NCBI GenBank assembly: GCA_002812745.2
Contig: NCSJ02000002.1
Coordinates: 1-64,000 of the forward strand
Source: Scytalidium lignicola
Taxonomy: Eukaryota > Ascomycota > Leotiomycetes
DNA: 64,000 bases
Reading direction: 5' to 3'
Positions within the stretch are counted from its first letter, which is position 1. Every line of letters starts with the position of its first letter. A program made the translations under genes and the position numbers. The notes under the pieces are model-generated. The model was not told the DNA's origin and searched no databases. It saw nothing but the letters and a program-made list of their open reading frames with translations. Shown in pieces: positions 13,487 through 25,142 of this stretch.

Positions 13487-14390
13487 ATGACCGACCCAAT
13501 GCTCCATCAACAACTTCTTAAATACGGCTCAGCCCTAAAAGCGTTCGCATCATCCACCTCAAAATTCCTCATCCTAAAATCAATCCCCGAAGCAACCTCT
13601 CCCTCCGACCGGAAAACCGACGCCCTCTATATCCTAGACTCATCTTTTAACCCACCAACCCTAGCTCACCTCCGAATAGCCACCTCAGCAATCCTCCACG
13701 ACGAAAAATGTCCCCCATCAAGCAACAAACGTCTCCTCCTCCTCCTCGCAACCCAGAACGCAGATAAAGCGCCTAAACCAGCCTCCTTCGACCAGCGCCT
13801 TACAATGATGGATATCTTCGCCACAGACCTCCTCAATGAACTAAAGCAATCACAATCACAATCACAATCATCAGGCCCTTCTCCTTCTCCTCCTCCCAAA
13901 CTAGGTATAGACATCGGCGTAACAACCCTCCCCTACTTCGTCGGAAAAGCCACCGAAATCGCATCCAGCGGCCTCTATCCCGCCTCAACGCCCCAAGTCC
14001 ACCTAACAGGTTACGACACCTTGGTCAGAATCCTCGATCCAAAGTACTACCCCCCAACGCACGATTTATCTATCTTAGGTCCCTTCCTAGAGAAACACCG
14101 GCTGCGAGTGACGTACCGCGCTGATGATAGCTGGGGATCGAGGTTGGAGCAGGATGAGTACTTGAAGGGGATTTTGGGGGGGGGAGATGGAGGGGATTGG
14201 AGGGAAGACGGAGTGGGTTGGGCAGGGGAGGATTGAGCTTGTTGAGGGGAGGAAGGCTGGGGAGGAGGTTGTTAGTTCGACGAAGGTTAGGGATGCGGTT
14301 AAGAATGGTGATGAAGAGTTGCTGGGGAAGCTTGTGACTAAAGGCGTGGCGGAGTGGGTTTTGAAGGAGGGGCTGTATAGGGAGAAGTGA
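13487..14390 (+). CDS. POF1-type nicotinamide/nucleotide adenylyltransferase, frameshifted
   Basis: The protein starts MTDPMLHQQLL and contains the nucleotidylyltransferase entry motif SSFNPPTLAH (residues about 50-60; the family form is GxFDPxHxGH). A TGYDTLVRILDPKYY segment follows, and the C-terminus has the family SSTKVRDAV motif. The two halves are in different frames: the N-terminal frame stops at 14236, and the C-terminal frame runs to 14390. The switch falls at a run of nine Gs (14176-14184), and removing one G joins them into one protein of about 300 residues. POF1-like proteins are fungal NMNAT-related enzymes, described in yeast as ATPase/adenylyltransferase-like and linked to protein quality control. 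A homopolymer base-call error is the simplest explanation. A real frameshift would remove the SSTKVR ATP-binding motif. Confidence 0.82.
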
Positions 14391-14851
14391 TGGTGAGGTT
14401 TAATGATCAGTTTTGAAAATAAAATATCGACTGGTTGGTGATAGATATATAAGGGATATAGTATGAGTGTGGCCAGCCTATATGTCTGGTTGGATATCAG
14501 GGATTGAGATCTTTACCTTAGGATAGGTAAATTATGATATAAAGAACGTAAGTATATAATCCAAACTCTCTTAAGATATATTTACATCATGAATTATCTT
14601 CACTATATCAATAATTTTGTTACACCTCCCCACTAACGTCATTCAAAATACTTTACACATGACCAGATAAATCATTCACTCAAACTGCTCCATTCTATTC
14701 CCAACAGAACAACACGTAAACCACAACGCCAACCACCCCTTTTGTAATATCCTAACCTTCCTAAATAAATGATATACATGAAACAGCCTGTTCCCTTACC
14801 CCCTTCCCTTCCAAGACCTCCTCGAATCCTTTTTTTCTTCTTCCCTCTTTC
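14391..14851. other. Convergent 3' spacer
   Basis: About 460 AT-rich bases between the POF1-like gene (+) and the end of the MHYT gene (-). It presumably holds 3' UTRs. I see no further gene. Confidence 0.6.
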
Positions 14852-17650
14852 TCACCGATTCTCAACACAAACGGCAAGCAATTCATCCGCAAAAGTCACA
14901 CTCTCATCCCCCTCCTTAGTTACCGTACTAAAAAACTCCGCCCTTCCAAAATGCATATCCACCATCTCTATACTAGCCTTCCCCGGTGGCCTCATCTGCC
15001 CATTATAGCCATTATATTTATTATTATTCCAACTACTGATATTCATCGGCATCAGTGTAGAGGAACCCGATCCTCCTCCGCCACTAACTCCGTCAACACT
15101 ATCAGGGAAATCCCTTACGTCCACATTCACGTCCTGGCTTACGAGAATACCGCCAAATGGGTGTTGTTCCTGGGAAATTGTATGGACCAGGTTATTTTCC
15201 GATGAATTGTCGGGTTTAACTAATACGTGGTGGTCATCGTATCTCGAGCTCTGACTACGCTTCTTCCAGCGGTGTATTCGAGCGGGTGATTTAGGAGCCG
15301 AAGTTGTCTGATATACTTTCCCATCATCATTGCCGTTACCGAATGTATTCGTGCTTTGCCTGCTGAATATCTTGCGGGGAGTGGTTAGTCTCACATTAGG
15401 TGTTCTTGCTTGACGAGTGGCTGCATCTAATATAGGTGAGAATTCACGATATGTCTTTCTCGCAAAAACGGCATGGTCAGGCGAGTTCTTGTATACATGT
15501 TGTAGCGCTTTAAATAGATTTAGAGGAATGAATTCCAAATTTTTTCCATGTGCGCTGCTATGGATCGGAGCCATTAATCTGAATGCGATCAAAATTGCTG
15601 TGCCTGGTGGTGAGATCTCAGTTACTCCTCGGCATGGAGCTTGGAAAGGTTTGGATATCAGGAGAGCATCATTGAAGACAGTATCAGCGATTTCGTTCCT
15701 CAGCGCCTCAAGAGTTGCGAGGAACTGAGTAGCTAAAAGCTGTTCTTTAGGATGCGATGTTGACTGTATAGTATTCTGGAGATGTTTTGTGCATTGGATA
15801 ACATTTTTGCCATCCATAGTCTTCAGGTAATCAAGAAACCATCCTTCCAAATTGTTGAACGGAAGCTGCATGGTTGGAAGTTGATTGATTCCATTCCTGC
15901 ACACAAGAACGTCAAACCTACCGCTTACAGCAGCTCTGATGCTGAAGCAAGCAAGATGAACACCAGGTTCGAGTATAGGAGATGTCTTTGCAAGATCTGA
16001 CATATTCCCTAGATAACGCCGAAGATCGCCTACATCGACTTGCATGCTTCGAGCAAGAATAGGAGCAACATTCCTGGGCACTGCAAAACGCCAGCCTGAA
16101 GCTTGGAGCTGGTTGCAATCATGTCTGCTAAGTTTATTGACAAGGAAAAGCAATTGACCACTACCCAGTATAGGCGCCGAAACCCCTTGATGTTCAATAT
16201 CCGCAGAACTAGCAGGAGTAGTTTGTCTTGAACCTTTCTTCCCGGGTTTTCTGCCAGTATTAATGATAGCCGGGAATAAAACGCCTACTTCTTCAAGAGA
16301 TTTGTTGACTTGCTCAGCTAGATTTGCAGCCGCTATACAAAATAGTTCCCTGAAAATGATAGAGTAGTCATCCACCGGAACGCCTTGATCAGTAACGAGA
16401 TTTATGCCGCTCTTTCTAGCATGAGCAGAATCTTTTTGCCTTAGCTGAGGTATATGGGCCAGCATTCCTGGAAGGAGCTTGGTGACTCCAGGCCAGTAAT
16501 AAGAAGTCCTGTAGATCCATAAAAAGACGGGATGAGAAACATTGAACACATCGTCAAAGCTCTATATTAATTAAACATAAAATCCAGTAATACGGATAGG
16601 CATGTATACATACACGTTCGATAAAAGCATCTGTAATCTTTCTGCTTGGCAAAAGACCCTCAGGGGACACCATGAGTCTACCATCCGGATCAAAATAAGC
16701 AGCAGCAAGTGACACTTTCTGTGCTCTATCTGCGGCTAGTCTTCTTCGATGTTGAGCAACCAATGTCAAGGCAAGAAAAATAAAGCAGCTTCCAACTGAC
16801 TACGCATGAATAAGCTTATATAAACGTTAAAGAAGTTGACAAAATCATACCAATATAATAACCACAATAACTGTAGAATTTCTGGACATGCTATCCGGAA
16901 CATGATTGGAAGGCTTCAAACGGTATTGGGTTCCAACTGATGCAATCCAATGCATGCCAGATACCGCACCCGACAAAATAACTGCACACAAAGCACGCCT
17001 CCAGAAAGAAGCCGCCCACGAAGAGCGCCAACGGAAGAATATGCCAAGAGCGCCAATGCTAGCAACCACGGCTATTGCAGCAGCACCAACGATATGTCCT
17101 ATACTGTATATACAGACATAGTTGATGATTCCTGCTTGCCCGAGGTAGTGCATCCCACAGACACTGAAGCCTACAATTGCACCGCCAAGGACGACTCTCA
17201 GAATATGAACTCTCTCGTCAGTACCAACAGCCCAGAATGCTAGCGTGAGAACGATAATAGGGACGAAGAATGATAAGCCCGTGTATCCAGGATTGTAAGC
17301 AATCTGACCAAATGCAGCACCATCTCCAAGGATGAGGGCACGGTTTCCGATGAAATGCATGCACCAAACAGAAATACCACCCATGGATATGGCAGAGCAT
17401 ATAAGAATAAACCTTCAATTCGTTAGATCCTCTTGCTCTTTTCTCGTCTAATGTCGGAAAATAAGGGATCATACCAGTTGAATAGACCTCTTGTTGCGGT
17501 TCTTCGATTGATGAGTTCTAGGGTAGTGAGAGCCCCAATATAGCTGATCACGTATGACAGGACCACATAGCCGGGACTAACTCTTTTCGCGATTATATGT
17601 CCAACTAGGGCCTCCCATTTGAGGTACTCCAGATCGTCGGTGGATGCCAT
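14852..17650 (-). CDS. MHYT-domain membrane signalling protein
   Basis: Four exons (17650-17475, 17412-16851, 16799-16614, 16561-14852) join in phase to give 877 residues. The N-terminal half is an integral membrane MHYT sensor domain with its diagnostic histidine motifs: CMHFIGN, CGMHYLG and GMHWIAS, each at a membrane-helix boundary. A basic linker follows (AQHRRRLAADRAQKV), then a cytosolic region starting at FDPDGRLMVSPEGLLPSRKI. That region is conserved in fungal MHYT proteins but has no domain I can name. MHYT domains were proposed to bind a metal such as copper and sense oxygen, CO or NO. Bacterial versions are fused to GGDEF/EAL, which this protein lacks. Its output in fungi is not known. 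Confidence 0.9.
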
Positions 17651-18787
17651 GATGAGATAGCAAATGGTAAGTTACATCTAGAATAGAAGATCTGATCCTA
17701 CCCCGTGTAGAACGAAATAGTTTAATAAATATATATCCTCTCTCGGTGCTAAAGACCCAAATGGATCGATTTAGAAGAGCTCGTCGTCCTGTTGACGAGA
17801 GTGGAAGACATGATCTCCGTGAGAGTAAGTGCAAAGACAAAGGAATAGCACCGGTATTATTCCCTCATGATATAAACCGCCACACTGAAAGCCACTAGCT
17901 TTAGGTTGGAGTCTTCGATATACTTGGGGACGCCTTCTATGTTTCTGTAACACGAAGAATCGGACTTGGGATTTGTTCTGTAGAAATTGGAAGTTTGTTG
18001 AAACAGCCATCGAAAGTCTTATTACCGTGGATGGCGTGTGGACGGATAAGGCCCATGCACATGTCACAGCGCGACAAGCAACTACGGTTTGTAGTCCGCA
18101 CGCCATGGCCATCGAGCATTATAGTCACGCTGTAGGGCTTTCAGCTAGCACAGATCAGGGCAGAAACTTGCCCCGGAGAGGCGTCAATCCCGAAGTCGAC
18201 AAATAGAACCAACTCACTCACGAAATAGTGAAAGTCCACTTTATGGGGGAAGTCAAAGTGTAGGCTACATAACGTAAGGAAAGTTGGAAGCAACTTTGGT
18301 ATCCTGGAACTTACCGTGCTTTCGAAACCTTTGTTTTTGCATCTTGCATCTATTGCAGAGGAGAGCGATGTAAAGGAAAGTAAGAGATCATTTTTGCGCA
18401 TTCGCTGGATTGGACTAGACAACAGGGAAACTCCTTACTCCTTACTCAAATGATCAAGGGGGGAAAAGCTGGATAATGGGGAATCTGTATTTGGCTGGTT
18501 GTGTCTTACCGTGACGGCACAGAAGGGGCGGAGAGGAAAGTCATTCGATGTCCTGCCAAATTGAGGAGGCGTGAGGCTAGAGGCTTGCGGCTGGGGAATC
18601 GGACGATGTCCCAAAAGAAACCGCCTCCACTGTGGCTTTTACCATTCGCAGATCTAGATCAACTTTTGACAATTAAAAATGTAATGGTTTTGTTGTATGA
18701 CATGTGATAAGAAGTCAATACGTTTGTATAAAGTAATTACTGTGTATATTAGAGGCTAATTGAATTATTATGTAATATCATATTATT
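17651..18787. other. Upstream region of the MHYT gene
   Basis: About 1.1 kb that probably holds the promoter and a long 5' UTR of the MHYT gene. Short frames on both strands (for example 18422-18141 minus) have no recognisable content. No RNA gene seen. Confidence 0.5.
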
Positions 18788-19700
18788 TTAATATTCAATT
18801 TGCAACTTGATATTTAATATAGCTGTTGGATTTGTTAAAAGGCCATTTTTGATTACTTTTGCGGTAAATTTCAGTTGAATTACGTTATCCCCATATCCAC
18901 CCTCAGATACTGTTTGTGCTAGTTCTAAACTGGGTTAGCAGATGTTGATGCTTAAACCGATAGCAACTTACTTATGATAAGAAGGATACTCGTATGTAGT
19001 GCAATATGGCATATAACCCATTCTCGTGGGTGTGGTGTAGCAAAGCCTTCAATAATATTTGAATCTGGTGTGGTGGTAAACACAAGGTTGTGATAATTCT
19101 GTAATACCTCACTATAACACTCATTAGCTTATTGCCCACGTATTAAAATAACTAACTTTGATAAAACAAGAGTAGAAAGTAAGTTATTACTTACACGGAC
19201 TGACTTAGGATCTGATTTGTTCACCTTGTGACCAAGAACATGCTTTCTCAAATTGCCAAATGTAGAAAAAGCAGTAAGGTCGGTGTCGTCAAGTTGCCCC
19301 GAGAAACCTCGATGGTGAACCCTATGTTTTCGATACCAAAAAATTATAACTCGTTGGAGGAATCAGCAAATGATAAGTATCGTCGCTAACTCTATAACTA
19401 TTCACTGATTTCTGGATTCACTAATTTCTGAATAATCCATCACTTTATGAGAAATGAAGATTTGTTATATTTCGACACCTGCAGCATAAAGCTGCCATTC
19501 CTTAATTTTATGCTCATTCTCCCCCGTAGTCACAAACTTCCTGAATGAGGCCGACAAGGATACGGTTCATGGTCCCAGCTACTTCCTTTCCATGTCGATC
19601 AAGCAGCCCGTCCCTCTTCTCAGCATTCTTCATCAACTATGCCAGCCTGTCTCTCGCAAACTCATTCTGAATGGTTCATTTCCCGCCGGCGGCAAACTAA
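18788..19700 (-). pseudogene. Decayed multi-exon coding remnant, unknown family
   Basis: On the minus strand a set of protein-like segments can be spliced together with canonical signals. One runs VHHRGFSGQLDDTDLTAF… to KSDPKSVR (about 19320-19200). A TTACAG acceptor leads to NYHNLVFTTTPDSN… (about 19105-18975). A TTTAG acceptor then leads to LAQTVSEGGYGDNVIQL…, ending at TAA 18790-18788. Upstream, about 19690-19530, there is a coding-like segment (NEFARDRLA…LMKNAEKRDGLLDRHGKE…) interrupted by TGA at 19678-19676 and TAG at 19639-19637, with a frame change at a G5 run near 19521. Both stops could come from CGA and CAG by C-to-T change. I do not recognise the family. The 3' exons could still belong to a living gene with an unseen 5' end. 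Confidence 0.45.
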
Positions 19701-19936
19701 GAATAGCAAATTCTCAGTACTCGGTTACCCTTAACTTCAGCTTTTCCTCTTCTCTGCTTTCGATGATGGTCGTAGGTAGCACTTCAGGCTTGTCACGATT
19801 GGAGATTTCAGCACCCCGGCAATCTTTCCTTGGACTGCTGTAGGCGGCAGTTCTAGGATTACTTTCAAATCCTAGTAGCCATGATATGTAAAAGACGCCT
19901 CTCGATAACGCTTGCATATATTCTATTCTAGCCTGG

Positions 19937-21188
19937 TTAATAAGCTTCACCAGTGCCATCTGAACCCCAACCCAATCTAAGCCTCACAAAACGGGCCAGT
20001 TCAGTAGACCCATCTGCCTGTATGCCCTTCTCTTCCATATCTTTGAGTATCCTATTGATATAACCCCCCGCTGCAGATAAGTGAAGGATATGGGCAATGG
20101 CGCGGTGGATTGCAAGAAGCCGAGGCGAGGGGAGGTCGATCGTTCGGGTTTCCGTGAGGTAGAGCGTACGAGTGACTGGGAGAGGATCTCGTAGGACAAT
20201 AGAGGGGAGAAACGTTTCAATTCGGTAGGTATGCGGTTGTTGGTCTGCTGAAAGAGGCGTGAAGAAAACCCGAAAGTCGCCAAAGAGCCGATGAAAGTTA
20301 AGACCAAGAGTGAGGGCATTATGTGGTCGATCAATGTCAGTGCCTTCAATTAAGTGTAAAACGCCATGATCAAACATATTAGGGATCTCAAATGCGGCTT
20401 TTTTAGAAGAGTTCTAGGTAAATTTGAATTAGTTAAGAAGGCTAAGGGGAAATCTACGAATGTAATACATACTAAATGAGAACTTGGATCGCCTTTCGTC
20501 AAAGAATGTGGGAGAATATAAGCTACCTCTAAAGGCTCAAATTGGTTGACACCTTGGAAAAGTAAATTATTATCATCATCTTTAGCGTTATTACCATTAT
20601 CATTTAAACGATTTATCGCTTCATCTTGATCGAATCTACGTGATATCACACAACGATGGTGGTCACGTACGAGACAAGCACCGCGGAGAGCTGATACTTA
20701 GGCCAGCGTGCCAGCAAGCTCTTGATCTCTTCCTTGTGCTTGTTGGACTGCAGAATGATATACGGGAGAAGGTTGAGGAGTTTTTCTAGTGGAAGCTTTC
20801 ACTAGGAAATACAAACGTTAATATAGATCAAGAGAAGAAGAAGTTTAACCTCACAAGGTAAAAAGAAACTATCGAGTAAATAATCTGCAAAGTCAAAAAG
20901 AGCAATGCGAAGTTCCTCCTCGACATTCTTGTTGTCAAAATCGACATCTTCATCCATTGAAAGCTTCATAGACTGGAAAAACGCTTTCAAGAAAATATCT
21001 CGGGATTTTTCTGACCTTGCATGTTCGTACATAAGGCAAAGAAGTACAGTACGCTTATATTTGTCATTGTTGTTGTTATCTACAGCTTCAAAGTGGTTGA
21101 TGATGCGGTCAAATCGTCTCTTAGCTTGGGCGCGTTGATCTACTCCTAATGGAGGTTCAGCACGAAGTTGTAATTGAACCTTCCACAT
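19937..21188 (-). pseudogene. Fungal HNH-endonuclease-family gene with premature stop
   Basis: Exons 21188(or further upstream)-20855, 20801-20473 and 20413-19937 splice in phase. The N-terminal part reads QLQLRAEPPLGVDQRAQAKRRF. The HNH-like core begins at CLVRDHHRCVISRRFDQ, continues to LEVAYILPHSL, and after the second intron to NMFDHGVLHLI and LNFHRLFGDFRVFF. The C-terminus is rich in conserved ITRTLYLTETRTID-like sequence. This is the fungal HNH family I know as multi-copy uncharacterised proteins in Leotiomycetes and relatives. A TAA lies in frame at 20700-20698, just before the HNH core. The first core histidine (usual VAHILPHSL) is Tyr here (codon 20520-20518). Both changes fit C-to-T. 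The upstream start is uncertain because the frame stays open above 21188 for about 25 codons before another TAG. An intron removing the TAA would need a poor GTCCAA donor. Confidence 0.7.
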
Positions 21189-22361
21189 CGCGCGATATTC
21201 GCCTTGGGAATGTTCTCGTAGCTTTCCCCCGAGGGAGGAAGCGTGGCGTTGATAGCCTACGACCTAGGGAAGGAGACCGGGAAAGATGGCATTCAGCTCT
21301 TGCGCTTTGGACATGTGCTAGCAGTTACGGAAACTGTTTGTTAGATACAGCAATGGGCAGGAAGCTCGGTTCCCGAACTTCTTCTCGTATAGAACGTAAG
21401 TATGGAGGACGTAGTCTGTCCCGCTATGGGGCTTCCTAACCTGTCCTAAAATACACCTAATTTAGATCAATACCTTGCCAACTGCTGCTTCTACCGTGCC
21501 GTTCTTGTACATGGCACTCACCATGGGATACCTCTTTTTCCAATCCTTCTAGCTTTCATTCCATAGGCAATACCACATAATAATAAATCCTTCCACTATA
21601 ATCTGATATATTAACACCTCTTTTTATTGTGATATAAAAGAACAAAAATAGAGAGGGTGGTGTAGGCCGTAGATCAGCGGCCAGGCTCCGTACTTCGATC
21701 TGTAAGCGGCCTGTGCCTACAGAGTACCCACGTGGCGCTGAATCAGGGGCTCGTCACCTCGCCTGTGGCACAGATCAACTTTTGGTTATCGAAAAGTCTA
21801 TCTTACCCGCATTCCCAATCCAGTATTCAGTCCCGATGGTGGGAAAACTGTATGGCCCGCTCGGGGGGGATATACTGGAAACGGAATATATCAAGTGCGA
21901 ACGTTCTAGACTCTTTTTATAGATAAGAATGGAGTATTGCTTTGCGCAAACAAAATGGTATTCTCCACTGGACTACCTCAATAATCTCCACTTTTTAGAT
22001 AGAGCCATAGGAATATTCAGGACAGAAATATAGAGCACGTCCTGCCCCATATTCCCTTTTATGTGGAGTATATTCTAGAATTCTGTATTCTCCACTGCTG
22101 TTGCTCGATTTGGCATCAAAATAGTAAAACGGGTCAAAATATGAGTACGGTATATAGAAATTACTATTGTACAAAGCCAATAGTTCACTAGATTATGATG
22201 ACTGATAGAAACCACACTCCTTCGAGTCACTATCATATCCCAAGCAAATATCTTTCCAAAAAAAAAAATACCCTTTGATTATTCTTTGCACTTAACACCG
22301 TGTATAGTTACACACATTTATATCTATTTCCAAAAGTGTATACAAATGGCAAAAAAGCCTC
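21189..22361. other. AT-rich intergenic region with short inverted repeats
   Basis: It includes the unresolved 5' end of the HNH gene, then about 900 bp without a supported gene. TATTCTCCACT-like words occur several times in both orientations (about 21930-22105), including an imperfect palindrome around 22061-22103. It may contain an old MITE, but I cannot define its ends. Confidence 0.45.
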
Positions 22362-24475
22362 TTAACCCCAAGTCTTCAACGCCCTCATGCTACCCTCCTG
22401 ATCGAGCGCCTTGTGCATATCGAAACTATTCCACAGCAGATGTGGCTCATGTCCCCACCCACGTCTCAAACATTCAAACTCTGCTTTCCTGAAATAATCT
22501 TCCAAGATTGGCTGATACTCTGGATGCGCACACTTCTGGATGATGACCCTTGCTCGCTCCCTAGGGCTGAGTCCTCTCACATCAGCTAGACCTTGCTCGG
22601 TGACAATGACGTCGAGATCGTGTTCAGTTTGATCAACGTGTGTGCACATAGGTACGATACAACTGGTGCCGATCTTATCTGTCTTGCTAGGCCGTGTAGA
22701 AGGCGTGTGCATGATGCTGTATTTTGAGCTCCGTAAGAAGTCCGCGGAGCCACCAAGGCCATTCAACATCCGGGATCCGAAGACGCAAGTAGAATTAGCG
22801 TGAGCATAGATATCGACTTCAACGGGAGTATTCATTCCGATAACACCGAGACGGCGGATAATTTCGGGGCTGTTGGAGACTTGTTGGCTGCGGAGAAGGA
22901 GCTTGTTATGGTATCTTTCCCAGCCATCGTAAAACCGCTTGAAGCCCTCGGGGGAGAAGCGAATTGAGGTTGCAGTTGCAAAGTCTAGGCGATCGGAGTC
23001 GAAGAGGTCAAGGAAGGTGTCTTGGAGGACCTACAAGAGATGCTAATATTAGCAACTTATCAAAAGCCACATAATGGAAGGTTTCGTAGGGAACTTAGTC
23101 AAGACTGTGACTTAAGCAAAGGATTCCAAGACTGAATAATCACATACCTCAGTCCAGACTTTCAGCTTCTCAAACTTCGAGTTTGCCAACCCTCCAATAA
23201 CAGCATTGGCAATATTTCCGATACCACTCTGTATTGGTAGTAGATTCTTTGGCAGCCTTCCATGTGCAACCTCGTGTTCCAAAAACTCGATCAAATGTGA
23301 AGCAATGGCCTCGGATGAGGCATCCGCCGGAGAATTTGGTTGGGTTTGATCTTGATAATCGGATTCTACGATGGCGACGATTTTTTCGGAGTCAACGGGA
23401 ATATAAGTAGTGCCAATTCTGTCTTCAGGAGCCATGATTAGGTACGGTTTTCGCCCAGGAGGAAGATCGGTCATTGTAATGTCATGGAGACCTTCGAAAG
23501 AGGGCATGGAGGTGTTTACTTCGACGATGATCTGCAAAGCATTTAGTTTGTGAACAGGAAAAGGTATGGTAATGCTTCATTGTGTATCTTTAACACTCTG
23601 GCATAGCAACAGTAAAGGTTTTTCGATTTATCTGAAAGCCGCTTTGAGGGTTCCATATTTGGACAACATACCTTATCGGCCATCTGGATCAATTCAGCAG
23701 ATGCCCCTACGGACGCTCCAGGAACAATTCCTCCGTCTTCCGTAATAGCTGTAGCCTCAACAATAACGACATCAAGCTTGTTGTTTGGTTTATCTTTTGT
23801 ATAAAATCCCTGAAGAACATCCTCATTAGCTAAGTCTGTACGTATGGTGTCTTCATTACTTCTAAGCTTCTCAATCATCTAAATTATTTCCCCGCTGATT
23901 TCCGAGGACTCTAATTCTCTACTGCTTGATTTTCTGAAATCAATTGAAGGAAGATATATCACTCACATAAACTAGATCCACAGGAAACATGCTAAGATGC
24001 TTATCGAAGAATTTAATGTTCCCATTATTAATTCCTTTAGCAATTTCCTTTCCAACTTGATGCGGTGCTCGACGCTCAATCATGTTCAATGCTGCCCAAC
24101 GATTCTCAGTCTCCGCACCACTGGAGGCACCCACAAAGAGCGAGTACTTTAATTTGCCTTGCAGCCCATTATTTTCCACGTGATCGGCGAGCATGGTCGG
24201 GATTTTCCTAAAAATCGATCAAAATCTTGTCCATGGCAAGTATGATGTATTCTGATATCAAAGGCATCGTCTCATATAGCTGAAAATATCAATTGATCGA
24301 TCTGGAACACTTACTTTGGATATCCCACACCAGTAAATCCCGACCATCCGATATAAGCGCCATTGGGGAAATGCGACAAGAGATCCTCTGGATGAGCCAA
24401 TTTCTTCAGGAGAGAAGGTCTCCGCACGCGAGCTTTTAAAGCTGCAGAAGCCTGGAGAATCGCTGAGGAAGACAT
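22362..24475 (-). CDS. ACH1: Acetyl-CoA hydrolase / succinyl-CoA:acetate CoA-transferase
   Basis: Five exons (24475-24315, 24207-23967, 23809-23672, 23531-23148, 23030-22362) join in phase into 530 residues, the normal length of Ach1. Diagnostic stretches are [14 protein letters not shown] near the N-terminus, [69 protein letters not shown], and at the C-terminus [21 protein letters not shown]. The glutamate of the [11 protein letters not shown] segment is in the region that forms the CoA-thioester intermediate in the family. In fungi Ach1 is mitochondrial and mainly transfers CoA from succinyl-CoA to acetate, or handles acetate and propionyl-CoA detoxification. The N-terminal 25 residues ([19 protein letters not shown]) look like a mitochondrial targeting peptide. 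Confidence 0.97.
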
Positions 24476-24672
24476 TCTGCCCTTTCCACTCCTTTGCTTG
24501 TTACCTTATGCCAAACAATCGCACCAGCGTCAATCTAACGCCAAGAAACTCTAATGAACAAAAAGAAAATCAAAAAAATCTTAGGGAGAGGAGAGTCGAA
24601 CAGCCCGTAAGAAAGGGAGGAAGAAACAGGGAGGGTAAGGTGTTTTATTTATGTTGATTAGGGTGGATCGTA

Positions 24673-24894
24673 TCATACGATTGGAGCTGTCAGTAACGAG
24701 CTCTCCTGCGTGATTGAAGCTCTACCTGCCCCGCTATTTTCTACCATGACCTCATGCCACAAGCTTAGTGAGCCTCCGGAGTAACTACTCGGCAATGCAC
24801 TGGCGCGATCGGGCGGCGTGAGTACCGGTAGCCGCGGAGCCGCCGTTATCGCACTGATTCGGCTAAGACCAGCCTTTTGAGCGGACATTTTCAA
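24673..24894 (-). CDS. Possible small protein, 73 aa, unknown
   Basis: An ATG-initiated minus-strand frame encodes MKMSAQKAGLSRISAITAAPRLPV… ending TAPIV. It is richer in G+C than its flanks and has a basic, Ala/Ser-rich start that would suit a mitochondrial or secreted peptide. It lies about 200 bp upstream of ACH1 on the same strand. I recognise no domain, and it may equally be part of the ACH1 leader or a chance frame. Confidence 0.25.
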   Translation of the reverse strand: MKMSAQKAGLSRISAITAAPRLPVLTPPDRASALPSSYSGGSLSLWHEVMVENSGAGRASITQESSLLTAPIV

Positions 24895-25142
24895 ATTCTC
24901 TGCAACATCATAGGCTGATAGGGTTTCTTTCTTTTTAATCTATGCATAAATACTTTTATACAAGGTTCTGATTCCCGGACCAAGGGAAAAGAATCGATGG
25001 ATTTACCTTGTCTCACCTAATCTCCGGCGAGACCCCTTCCCATATAACCAAACACCAAGATATCTCTGCCAAATATGATGACAAGCTCTGTCGAGCTGTC
25101 CAGTCTAGAGTCATAACTATTAAGTTTAGTAGACATAGCCTG

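Noticed and set aside
22061..22103. Imperfect palindrome with TATTCTCCAC as a possible MITE
   Set aside because: Ends, flanking duplication and a second copy could not be defined, so it is only mentioned as part of the intergenic region.
23820..23965. Extra N-terminal-like segment [10 protein letters not shown]… within ACH1
   Set aside because: It lies inside an intron; splicing from 23967 to 23809 gives the expected family sequence DLVYGFYTKDK.
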